A stretch of DNA of 64,000 nucleotides. It comes from Strigops habroptila (taxonomy: Eukaryota > Chordata > Aves > Psittaciformes > Psittacidae). The DNA lies in assembly GCF_004027225.2 (NCBI RefSeq), contig NC_044288.2, positions 5,383,719 to 5,447,718 of the forward strand, in the 5' to 3' direction. A program made the position numbers and the translations under genes. The stretch's first letter is position 1; every line of letters starts with the position of its first letter. Below the pieces are notes generated by a model. That model worked only from the letters and a program-made list of their open reading frames with translations. It had not been told where the DNA came from and did not search any database. Shown here in pieces: positions 31,041 to 42,245 of the stretch.

Positions 31041-33483
31041 CCAGTGCTGTGGGGATGTGTGCCCTTGTGCAGGTAAGGGGGAGACTGCCTAGAAATGCTC
31101 CTTGCTTTGAGGCGGGCTTGTGCCCAGGGCAGGAGGCCACGTGCACCCTTCCCATGTGAGATGCTCAAAACCCAAGCTGGAATCACCCACCCCAGCCATG
31201 CTCCTGCGGTGCAGCTGCATCCCAGCACTGCCAGGGCCATGAAAAATGGATGAACACAAGATTGGGAGAGGAAGCTGCAGGTCTGTCCGGGAACACAGTG
31301 CACTGAGAGCAACGAGCTGGTTGTGTCATTGCGGAGATCTAATGGCTTTTGCATTCAGTTTCTGGCTCAGTGGAGCATCGCTTGGTTGAATGCACCAGAG
31401 GAAGGGCTGGGCAATCCCCAAATGCCTCGGCCTTCAGTTCAGGCTGAGCAAGCACACTGGAGCAGAGCAGCAGCCGCATCCCTGCCTGCAGCTGCCTGGG
31501 AAAGGCCTGGAGGAGCCAGGATCCCTCACCCAGCCCTCCCGCACCTCCTGATGCACCCTCTGCCACTCACAAATCCCCTTGAATATGGGGTGAAGGAGCT
31601 CTGGCTGTGCCTGGCGTTGTGCTGAAGCAACAGCACGTCAGTGGGGGCATTTCATGAGCAGCAGAAGAGGCTCGAGTAGGTGACCTCTGCATTAAACCCC
31701 TCAAAGCATCAACACAGCATCACTGGGTGCAGCAAAGATCTAAACAGCGTATCATCATAACTCATGAGTTTTCCTTTCCTGCCCAGGTCATTCTGCACTG
31801 AATGGAAACCAGAGAGCTCTTTCCATTATTCTTTACATCCTTCTGTTGTTCCTTCAAGTGAAAAACCTGAAAATCCCTGAGAAGGTCATGAAATACAGTT
31901 ACAATGGAGTGAGAGGCATTAGATTGAAGGATTGATCCTGACAGCAAAGCCATTTCCCTCTGTTGTGCACATAGAAATAAATCCGGATTGTGTGTTGAAT
32001 GATGAGCTGCCTCCATAGATGGACTCTTGGCACAGGGAGGGGGACAGAGCACGTTCTGCGCTGTGTCCCTGGGCTGCTGGGCTTGGCTGTGTCCTCTGTG
32101 TGCTTCTCTTTTGCTCCTCAAGAAGCTTGGATGGACCATGGTGCTCCTGGTAGGACCGTGATGGTCCAGGTGGGCTCTGCAGTGCTGGGTGTCCCACCAG
32201 TGGCAACCAGCCGGGGTCTGTCTCCAGTTCATTTTGCATTGGACTGGGCATGAAGGATGATCAGTGCTGGCTGCTGGAGGCACAGACCCCCCTGCAGAGC
32301 CTTGGGGATGTGCCTGTGGGGCTGCTGAAGCTCAAGAGCGAGCTTTGGAAAAGAGACTGGTTATTTCATGTCTGATTCGCGCATGAATAAGTAGTTAGAG
32401 GCTCTGCCCCCCGGTGCTCTGAGCTCTCCTAAGCACTCTTATTCCAGATGCTCAGGGGTGGTGGGTGAAGGTGCTGCACTGGGGAGCATCACAAGAAGAA
32501 GCTCTCCAGGATTTAATCCTGTGAAGCCAAGTGAACAAGCAACATGGAAACAACCTGGCCTCGGGATCCTGTTGTAAATTCTGCCCTCAGTTTTCCCAAA
32601 CCAGACAGAGAGATCCTCTGGGTACCTGTCGGCAGCTCTTTCCTCTGATGTCTTCAGGCGGCAACAGACCTTTTCATCTTGATAGATGCAAATACTAATG
32701 ACACTATCCAGAGCCTGCCTGCCCCTTATCTGCTCCTATCAGAGAGACGAGAACAGGTACCACTGAAGCTTTAACAGCAGGTTTCCTTCGTCCCTTGCCA
32801 CCCAGCTGGAATGCCACAGCTCCCATGCACGGGCTGTTAAGCTCAGTTGAAATGGAACAACACAGCAGAACCTCTTTCTGAAGGGAACGTACATCAGTGC
32901 TGAAATCTATTTTGCCTAATAACGCAATGACGCATTCTAGCAGGAGAGAAGACACTGGTTGGAATGTGATCCAATATGAACTGTTCCTCTCTAGCCTTGC
33001 TCTCCTCCAAACCTGCTCTGACCAACCCAATCTGAGCCACTCGGTTTGCACAGCAAACAGCTCAGGTCAGGGGCTGTTTTGTGCCTGAGAGCTCTGCTTC
33101 CAAGGCTGTGTAGTTTGATGCTAATTTGAGGTAATGAATTGAACTTAAAAGTCATAATCTCCAGTTCAGCAATCTCTCATCTGTGGCTTCAGAGATTTAG
33201 AAAAGGTTTGGTGCAAACTAATTCTTTGTGAGAGCTCGCTTTTGCGATTAGTGGTGATGAAGGGAAACACTCCATGATTATTTCATAACTCTCAGAAATG
33301 CAAAGAGATTTTTTTTCCCCTTCTGTATCCTTTACAATAAAGTAGAAGCAAAGTTGTGGGGGAAGAGCAGAAAAACCATCCCAGCTCTGGGACCTGGTGT
33401 TGTGCTCCTGCTTCCCCTACAAAAGCAGACAGTGAAAAAGCAGACATCAGCACCTTGCTGATGCTCCTACGCTGCTGCATGGG

Positions 33484-33529
33484 AGATTTAAATAGTTTAA
33501 GACTTCAGATTTAAATAGCTTAAGACTTC
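33484..33529 (+). repeat. 23-bp tandem duplication
   Basis: AGATTTAAATAGTTTAAGAC TTC is followed at once by the same unit with one T to C change. Confidence 0.9.
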
Positions 33530-34935
33530 AGTTTGGAAAAGAAACTACTGCAGTGGGAGAAAGCACAGTTCTCTATGTTTTGATGGTTAAGAGTATAAAT
33601 AGGTAATGATTCTTTGTCATTTCTCCTACTACAAAAGCAGGGGTCATCTAACAAAATTGTCATATGAGAGCTGAGAACACACCACTATACTTTTGAAACA
33701 ATACTTTGTTAATGATGAAACTCATCTCACCAGGATATTGTCTAAACCAAAGCAAAGGGGTTCAAAGAAGAATCAGGCAAAATCCATGCCTATTAAAGGT
33801 GGTGGTCTGCTTGTAAAGTCTGGCTTAGGAAGTCTTTGGTCCCCGTAAGTTACCACCATGAAGTGGCACTTGGTTGAACACACGTTGGTACCTCCTCAGT
33901 GCACCAGGACCCCTGTGCCAGGCACTGACCCGGGTGAGGGTCTTGCTGTCTACAGCTCTCCCCTCCCTTCTTCCAGAGAGCTTCCTTCTACTCACTACTC
34001 CCTGCTTTAGGCCAGCCTCCTCCCCCTGGGACACTGTTTTATCTTGATGGCTCAAAGCTTCTGGAGGACAGAGGTGGATGAAAGGGACTTCAGCTCTGGC
34101 AGGTATCAGCCCAGCCTTTTTCCAGCCTGGCATTGCCAGCAGATGCCATTAGCTGGGCCAGGCACAGTGCAGATCCCAGGAGATGTCAGATCTGATGATA
34201 AATCAGATCTACAAACACATGATATCATGGGGAAAAATACCCTCCTTCTGGTTTATGAAGACTGAATTCTCTCTGAGGGAGTCTCTCTACTACAAAGAAG
34301 AACACTGGGAACGGGATGGGTTTGCCCAAGTAAAAGAAGGGCCTTAAGCTGAGATTAATGACTGCGCTGATGTTATCCATCCTCCCAGCCTGACCTGATC
34401 TCAAAGGGGAGCAACTCAGATGCTGAAAGTGAAGCAGGTGCCTCATTGGGCAGAGATGAGATTATCACTGGCATTTAAATGAGGGGCTCTTTTGGCACCC
34501 TGTGAAGTGCAAAGGTCTGGTGCTACGGACCTGGGAGAAAAAGCTCTTTATTGGAATGCAGTTTGTAATAATAACGATGACATATGGCAAGTGACATTTC
34601 CAAGCACCTAAATCTCACCAAGGCACAGGTAGGCTTCCTAAATGTAAAATATTCAGCTTCCTGCATTAGAAAGTGTGAGAGAGACAGAAAATCCAGCACT
34701 GACAATGCTGGGAGTTAGAATAGAGTCCCTGGAAAGTGACTTAGTAAAATGATACCAAATATCACACATTTAAGTGTCTTCAGAGCGCACTTTCCTGACA
34801 GCTGAAGATTTCTTTTAAGTCTCATCATCTTGTAACAAATTAAAGGCGAACAGGCATTCATCAAAAGGGAAAATTCTCAATTGTTACAGCAAATTGACTT
34901 TAGATTATTGCTAGAGATTGAGTGTATCATGAGGA

Positions 34936-35060
34936 AGGCCAAGTTGGACGGGGCTTGGAGCAACCTGCTCTAGTAGAGGGTGTCCCTGCCCATGGCAGGG
35001 GGTTGGAACTGGATGAGCTTTAAGGTCCTTTCCAGCCTAAACCAGTCTGTGATTGTATGA
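34936..35060 (+). mobile_element. CR1 LINE 3' fragment
   Basis: Sense terminal piece: GGAAGGCCAAGTTGGACGGG to CAGTCTGTGATTGTATGA. It lacks ACACAG before GGGCTTGG. Confidence 0.92.
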
Positions 35061-35790
35061 AGGAGCCCTGGGCTCCAGCTCCCTGAGTGCATGAATAGGG
35101 AGGACACTCACCCACATGGGAAGGATGGGTTCAAACACCTGACAGATGACTTGGAGCCACCGCTGTGACACCTCCACATCACTCCTTGCTCCCCTTGTAC
35201 CCCCATTTTCTCCCTGGGAGAACTGCAACCCATCCGTGGTCCCTGAGCATGAGAGAGCCATGCCCTGTCCTGGCACTGGGAGGCAGAGACCTGCCGTTAG
35301 CACAGACCTGGGCTGGTTCCTCCTCCACATGCCAGTGCCTCCCCACCGCACTCCTCCTCACGACTCCATCCTCCAGCACGCAGTACCCTGGTGATCGATT
35401 GCCAGGGACGAATTATTTATATTGCCAAGTAGAACGCTTAGTTTTTAATTACAGAAGCAGTAAAAACGTTGAAACTGGGTTCTGCTCTTCCGTTTTCACT
35501 GCTGAGGCTATTAATGACTCTTCAGGAGGTGCATTGCGGCCCCCAGGGCTGCTGCAAGTGCCCATCTCTTGCTCTGTAAGGCAGGCTGGCTGGCTGTCCA
35601 CGTAGCTCCTGGTGGTTATCCCTGCCTCTGCTCCTTGTCAGCTTTATATTTGTTAATGTGGTTCAGCAAATAAAAAGTGGTTTGGTTGGGTTGGGTTTTT
35701 CTTTTTACCATTATAAAACAGCCGAGAGATGAGTGGGTGAAAAATGACAGATGAGCGGAAACAAATCCTCCAGAATCATAAAAAGATACC

Positions 35791-35811
35791 GGGGGGGGGG
35801 GGGGGGGGGGG
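35791..35811 (+). repeat. Poly(G) run of 21
   Basis: Uninterrupted G run after AAAAGATACC. It could form a G-quadruplex, and its true length is hard to sequence. Confidence 0.9.
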
Positions 35812-36627
35812 AAGTCTTTTTACTGTGATTGTGCAGAAAATCAATAAAGCACCACTACAAGGCGGTGCTGCAGATAACAAGCAGATTATATCAGTTTTCA
35901 TGGAACGTATTGTTTGGCAGGCGGAATGCTCTCAGAGGCTGTAATGGTGCCACATAAAGTTTAAGTCGGTGTTGTTGGCTAGGAGATTTAAATAAACCCT
36001 AAATGCTGACATTTTTGATGGTTATTATTTATTCAATAGCTGGAGATGTCAAACCTTGTTGTCGTCAGTTTGCTAAGCGAGGGAAGCTCCAGGCAGAGGC
36101 AGGAGACACTTACATGAGTGATGGATAGACAGTTCATCCTGCATGATCCCAGGTGAATATTCTCCCTGAACCAGGCTCGAAGGCAGCCACAGGGACACTG
36201 CCCTTTTGACACTGCAAATCCCCATGGCAAATGTCTATCTGTGCCCTCAGACTATCTGTGCAACCTGCCCGGCCACGCACTCGCTGGAGGCTGTGCTGGA
36301 TGGAGCCCCTCAGGAGCATCCCCTGGGATGAGCAGGGTACCAGCAGCGGGTGCTCTATCTCCTGCCACTTGCCAGGCCAGGCAACTGGGCAACTCCATCT
36401 TCTAACCACTGCAGGAGGTCAGAAAGACTGAGCACTAATGGTATGGGTTAATTACTGCAGTGCTTCACGGTGTACCCTGCAAATCAAAGTGATTGATGCC
36501 AAGTCAATGACAGAGGAGAAAGAAGTTCACCCTGAGCATCTAACCTTCCCTCCCCACCCCTACATCATCTGGGACATCAGATCAATAGAAGAAATATTAT
36601 TGGTGCTTAAAGGCAAATGGTTTCAAT

Positions 36628-36737
36628 CTACCCATCTGAAAAACACCTACCTACCCATCTGAAACACATCTGTCTACCGTCTACCCATCTGAAACACTAT
36701 TATTTTTTCTCCACAGAAACACTATTATTTTTTCTCC
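36628..36737 (+). repeat. Two nested short tandem repeats
   Basis: CTACCCATCTGAAA recurs at 36628, 36651 and 36681. The third copy runs into GAAACACTATTATTTTTTCTCC (36691-36712), which repeats at 36716-36737. Confidence 0.9.
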
Positions 36738-36766
36738 TATTAAAAAACCTTTGGGTTTTTAATAGG
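36736..36766. repeat. Inverted repeat (hairpin)
   Basis: CCTATTAAAAA and TTTTTAATAGG form matching arms around a short ACCTTTGGG centre, starting inside the second tandem unit. Confidence 0.85.
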
Positions 36767-36769
36767 CCC

Positions 36770-36960
36770 ACTGCCAATTGCAGGCAGTTGCAGAGCTCTC
36801 ACTCTTGTGCTAATTGCAAAGCTAATTGTTCTTATTGCAAAACCCATTATATAGTATAGTTATATTGCAGTTAACGAGATGTTTGGATTAAATGGCTCAC
36901 TAAAAGTCAATAAAAAGAAATTTGCTTGACTATTCCTTTAATTTTTCAGATGCAGTGTTA
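36770..36960. other. AT-rich island with CTAATTG / TTGCAAA words
   Basis: CCAATTGCAGGC, GCTAATTGCAAAGCTAATTG and CTTATTGCAAAACCC repeat a CTAATTGCAAA theme within 80 bp. It may be a clustered factor-binding element; untested. Confidence 0.3.
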
Positions 36961-37309
36961 ATACATTGTTAATTCCCCCTAAAGGCCTGGATTCATTAGA
37001 CTGCTTAAAGCAGGACTAATGTATACATATATTGTGCAAAGGCATTAAAGCAGAACACCAGAGCAGTAAGCACAAGATATCAGTGGGATGTTTTGCAATG
37101 CAGGTGCCAAACGGGGGTGCAGTTGCTCGCCCAAATGATGGCACCAGGCAACCTGGGTTTCCTGGCAGGGTAATGCAGGATCACACACACTGTGCTGCAG
37201 TCAGAGAACAGCACAATCTGGCAGAAAACACCTTGAAATAAGGGGGGAGGCTGTAGTGGGAGAGGGTGTGCTGGCCTTGCAAGGACTTGCTGCTTGGGAA
37301 CAAATGGTG

Positions 37310-37663
37310 GGAGACCTTAGAGCAGCTCCAGTGCCTAAAGGGGCTGCAAGAAACCTGGAGAGGGGCTTTGGACAAGGGTCTGTAGGGACAGGACAAGGGG
37401 AATGGCTTTAACCTGCCAGAGGGGAGATTGAGATGAGCTCTGAGGCAGAAGTTCTTCCCTGTGAGGGTGCTGAGGTGCTGGCACAGGGTGCCCACAGAAG
37501 CTGTGGCTGCCCCATCCCTGGCAGTGTTCAAGGCCAGGCTGGACACAGGGGCTTGGAGCAACCTGCTCCAGTGGAAGGTGTCCCTGCCCGTGGCAGGGGT
37601 TGGAACTGGAGGAGCTTTAAGGTCCCTTCAATCCAAACCACTCTGTGAGTCTATGATTCTATG
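37310..37663 (+). mobile_element. CR1 LINE 3' fragment, longest copy
   Basis: About 350 bp in sense: GAGACCTTAGAGCAGCTCCA to CTGTGAGTCTATGATTCTATG, with a clean terminal repeat. Confidence 0.96.
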
Positions 37664-38932
37664 ACTACTCATCTACCCTGGGTCTATGGCAGGTGCTGTC
37701 TGCTCTACAGTATCTAACAGTTTATTTGGGTTTACCAGCATTTTGCCTGCCATTCCTGAAAGCGAATTGTCAGCCTTTTAGGACACAACAAAGTGCAGCA
37801 GGAGCAATATGAACATATCTCCTTTCCAAAATTAGATGGGAAAGCATGTGGCACTTTTAGAAAGAATCCCGAGCATCTGAGCTCTGAGCAGAAAAGCCTC
37901 GTTCCACCTGCAATGAACTATAAAGAATGAATGAATGCCTTTTATACTAACTTGTCTTGCAATAAAAACCCCTTCCTACTTCATTTGTCTCATTGTTGTG
38001 TGCTCACCATAGGATGCTGCCCTCAGGTTTTCACCTGCTACTTGAACACAGAGCTGGAGCTGCTCAGAGACAGTCAGACCTTGTGTCTGGTCTCGGGGAC
38101 ATTCAGGCCATGTGGGCAGAGGTGGGTGAGAGATTTCTGCACAAGGAGCGTTTTCAAGGGCAAATGCAAAACAACCTGGTGAATACCGAGAATATTTTAA
38201 ATAGAAGTGAAATGTGTAAAGGAAATCCTTTAGTCTCACTTCCCACTTTGCCTGGCACAGGCTCCTGACATGCAGCCAAGCAAGATATGACAGAGAATTA
38301 CGCCTTTAAATGTGAACAGAGGAGCGAGAAGCTGAAAAGCAGCATAAAGGGGCAGTCACACTCCTCCTGCCTGAAACGTGGCTGTTCCTGGCGACCTGAT
38401 GGCTTAATTAGCTAACCTGAGCACAAAGAGAAACAGGAGAAATGAAGGATGCTGCTGTCTCTGGTTCTGTGTCCAAACAGGTATTACTGCTGGGTTTTAA
38501 AAGCCCAGATGCCAAGCACCAGCTTTCCCATACCTGAGTCACCGGGGCTGCATAGAACATTACACGCTGCAAGTGCCACCCGTGGGGCTCCCGCTGCTCC
38601 CACCTTGCACTTCTCAGGGTGTTTGGAGGCTCCTTTGTTCTAGGACAGAGTTACTGTAGTTCTGCAAATGTGCTCTTCAAAAACAATGACACTCATCCCC
38701 AGCGCTGCAGCCCACTGCACAGCGAGGTACAACGTGCGGCACGCACAGCTTAGGTACTTCAAAGTGTGCAGCACAATAAACAAGATGACAAGGAACCATG
38801 AAAGGCACAACAAGAAATGAGATATAACGAGAGTTCGGAGTCATTACCTAGATCAAAGTTAGACAGGCACATTCAGAAACTGGCCTTAAGAGCTGAGAGC
38901 AAAGAGCAGAGCTCAACCGTGCCCCTGTGCCT

Positions 38933-38988
38933 AAAGGGAAGGAAAGGGAAAAGGTAAGGAAAAAGGAAAGAGAAAGGGAAAGGAAGAG
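38933..38988 (+). repeat. Homopurine tract (GGAAA-rich)
   Basis: About 55 bases of A/G with a single T, in degenerate GGAAAG units. Could adopt triplex DNA. Confidence 0.9.
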
Positions 38989-39594
38989 TGGCTGAGAAGC
39001 CCCTTCTCTCCGCCCCATGCTCTGGTCCCAAGGACTTTCACAGGACACACGAGTGGCTTGGAGGGACAGGAGAAGCTGTGCTGCATGGCCCGGGTGTGAA
39101 AAGACAGATCTATGTTCTGGGAGCAAATTACACTACAATTAAACATCAAGAAATAACAGCAGGGATCTCCAGCACATACTTCTGTGAGCATAGAAGAGAA
39201 ACAAGGGCAGCGAAGGAGCCAGGCAGCTGCTCAGAATATGCTGCAAATCAATTTAAACCCCAGAAACCAGGCTCTCGGTGCACCTCGCCTTTCAAATTCC
39301 TGACGGAAATTGCTGCATTCTGCGAGTCCCTATTGTTTCTCCAAGTTACAGGGCATCATTCGAGAAAGCCAAGCTGCAGCAGGCTTCCCACCATGTTTTA
39401 CATTTTACTCTGGAACTTACTACAATAACAAGAGACAGGAAAATTAAAAACGAACTTTAAAATCCCCCAAGGTTACCCTCAAACTCCACTGAAAATCCTT
39501 CTCAAAGCCCTTAGCTCCTGTTCCTACTGGGAAAAGACAGGGAGCAATAAATCACACCCGAAAGGCAAATGGCAGCAATTAAAGTCCTCTCTGG

Positions 39595-39790
39595 GAGCCC
39601 GTGTGTCTGCAGGCCCGGCTGGACCGCAGCCCGTCACCCGCTGCCCATCGGCACGGCCGCTCCGGCGGCTCCCGCTGCCGACAGACGGTGCTGCCATAGG
39701 GAAGGGTGAGACCTCCGACACTGCTGGGAGCTGTGCCAGGAGCCGGAGTGCCCTTGAGAACCAGCCGGCAGCTCGGGAACGCTGATGGAT
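39595..39790. other. CpG-dense patch in the desert
   Basis: Many CG dinucleotides (GGCACGGCCGCTCCGGCGGC and neighbours) in a region otherwise poor in CG. Might mark an unmethylated regulatory element or start site; no ORF or promoter motif is evident. Confidence 0.4.
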
Positions 39791-40827
39791 CACCACCCTC
39801 TCCCACATCACCCTGAAATGCCCCATGGACACATGCTGGCAGGGCTGAGTGACCTCGGTGGCACTGGCTATGGGTGCACCAGGCTGCTAATCCCTCTGGT
39901 CCCACAAATCAACGCTTAAAATCATTCCTGCTGCTGAGGAAGAGGAGGAGGAGAAATCTTCCTCGGCAAGATCAAGATGTGGGTTTGCTTCAGCTGCTTC
40001 TGACCCTCTGTAAGCCACTGAACGGCACAACGATGCCCATGTGGCAGATTGATCAGTCCAGTCACCAACAGAGACGCAGCTCTGCGGCCTGAGCGTGAGG
40101 ACAAAGTTAGTCCTGGTTTGCTTGGCCAAACCTGGGACCTGTTTCTCCCACCTGAGCCCCGGTAAGTTGGAGTAAGCCCAACTCCTAGGTCACAGCTCTT
40201 CTTTTCTACCCTTGTATCTTATGGTAGCTCATGCTCTCCTGCCCTCCTCGCCCCTGGCAGAGGGGTTCTGGAGCCCAGGGTGAGTGGTGCATGCAGAGGG
40301 AGCACTGGTGCAGGATGCACTGCATGGCACTCAGAATCACTGGGCTGACTGGGAGCTGAAGTAACCCCAGAGCTGTCTTGTTTTTCCAGGACCTGTGGCA
40401 GGTCACTGGGCAGCGACTAAAGCACGCTCCAGCAAGCAGGGACAGGAGCAGGAGGCAGATAATGGTGATATATTTCACCTTTCATAAATAATGAAAGCAA
40501 GCAAAGGACAATATGTTAAACCACTCTGTGAGGAAAGCTTTACTGCATGCCCAAGTTGAACACAAAAGCCTGGTCTCCTTTTGGGGCAGAGCTTGCTAGT
40601 TTGTACTCCTGGTGCTCACTCCTTAAGTTTTAATGAGCAGCCTTTGGTTTGAAAGAGAGCAGGCAGGAAGGAGGGAAGGCCGCTAATTGCTGCTGGCTTC
40701 AGGGTGGGGATGGCCAGGTTGATATGAGGCAACTCTGAATTCATAAAGGACACCATGGGCATGGCAATGGTCCTGCGTTCTGCTCCAGATGGTAAACCCA
40801 GAGCCATGGCTGGACAAGGCAAGGTGC

Positions 40828-40913
40828 GGGTGTCCCTGCCCGTGGCAGAGGTGTTGGAACCAGATGATCTTTAAGGTCCCTTCCAACCCAAACCTTTCAA
40901 TGTGTCTGTGATA
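40828..40913 (+). mobile_element. CR1 LINE 3' fragment, short
   Basis: Sense tail piece: GTGTCCCTGCCCGTGGCAGA to CCTTTCAATGTGTCTGTGAT. Confidence 0.9.
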
Positions 40914-42188
40914 CCGAAAGACAAGAGGAAAGAAATGTCTCTATGAACCCATGTTCTAGCTTAGAATGCCTGCCTTAATTATGGAGCTTGCAGTCACACT
41001 TTGCATAACAGCTAATGAATTAGTTACTGATGACAAAGCTCTGACCAGACAAGCTCTGTGCCATCACTGCAGAGCAGGCACCAGGAGTGAAGCCAGCTGG
41101 GGCAGGAACACTGACTCCGGGCTGCTCCTGCCGGCTCCCTAAATCCAAGGGGGAATTGTCTTACTGAGAAACCCCAACACCTTCTGATAGGTGAGAACCC
41201 TCCACAGCAGCACGTCCCCACTGGCGAGACTTCACTGTGCCATTTGCATTTGCCCATGTTCACATCACCAGTTGTTATGGCTTTGCCAGGAAACAAGTTT
41301 CTGTTCCATAGGACTCATCTTCAGCTTCATTAAAAGCGGGGCTTGATTACTAAATTTTTAACCAGGGGAGGCTCCCTGGTCCATTACTGCCTCCCTCCCA
41401 TGTTTATTAAAGCAATAACTTTGTTTTTAAAGGGACATGTTTCCCTTGAGCTCCCTCACACTTTGGTGCCCTGATTAAAAAATATAAATTTAGAGATTGA
41501 GCATGTCTCTTGCTTCAAAGAAGCATAAATCGGGTGGCTCAAAGTCCTGCGGAGCCAGACCATGAAACGCTCCGAGATGGGTCTGCAGACGATTGCGCAG
41601 AGATGAGAGGAGCGTGAAGGTGTAGGTGGGGCACACTCCAAGGCCCTTATTTACAGCTCTGTTCACTTTGTGGAAGTTCTGATTAAAATTTCATTGCCTC
41701 TTTCTTTCAGAGAGAAGAGGCTCTGCAGGATGCTCTGTGGATGGCGCAGCTGCCTGCTCCCGAGCCTTTGAGGAGCTGCTGCTCCTGCACCCCCGGGCCC
41801 TGCGTCCCCTTCAAACTCTGCTCCGCATCCTTGCCTTTGAGTTTTGCAGTCCAAATCTGAGGGACAAGGAGCAACTCAGAGTGCAGGCAGGGCAGGAGGG
41901 CTGGTGTAGGTGTCCTGCTGCAGTACGTGTTGGAAGCAGGCTGCAGGCATAAACCTGGAATAAAGGTTTATTCTAATGTGGTTTCAGCATCCTATAGGGA
42001 ATTTGTTGCTTTAACTAGATTTGAGATCGTGCTTTAATTTCATCTCATCAGCAAAATGTAATCCATTTCAACAGGCAACATGGGGGATAAGTTAGCCTGA
42101 TCATCTCTGGAGGCCCTGGTTTCTTCTCTCATAGCTCCTGGTCCTGCTTTCTTGGTGTGGAAAAAAAAAGGCACAATTAAGACTGAAT
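40914..42188. other. Desert between CR1 copies
   Basis: Unique sequence. A small hairpin ACCAGGG...CCCTGGT lies at 41361-41380. No recognised gene. Confidence 0.45.
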
Positions 42189-42245
42189 GGCTTAGAATCG
42201 TTTAGGTTGGAAAAGACCCTTAAGATCACTGAGTTCCACAATGCA
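42189..42245 (-). mobile_element. CR1 LINE remnant, older type
   Basis: AGAATCGTTTAGGTTGGAAA then AGACCCTTAAGATCACTGAG is the inverted 3' tail of an older CR1 subfamily, unlike the young copies nearby. Confidence 0.8.

Larger units (their letters stand above)
30596..34935. other. Desert between CR1 copies
   Basis: Contains an AT-rich island with TAATTA cores at 30820-31040 and a 23-bp tandem duplication at 33484-33529 (both listed). No recognised gene. Confidence 0.45.
35061..37309. other. Desert segment rich in small repeats
   Basis: Holds a G run (35791-35811), tandem repeats and a palindrome at 36628-36766, and an AT-rich island at 36770-36960. No recognised gene. Confidence 0.5.
37664..40827. 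other. Desert between CR1 copies
   Basis: Contains a purine tract (38933-38988) and a CpG-dense patch (39595-39790), both listed. No recognised gene. Confidence 0.45.
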
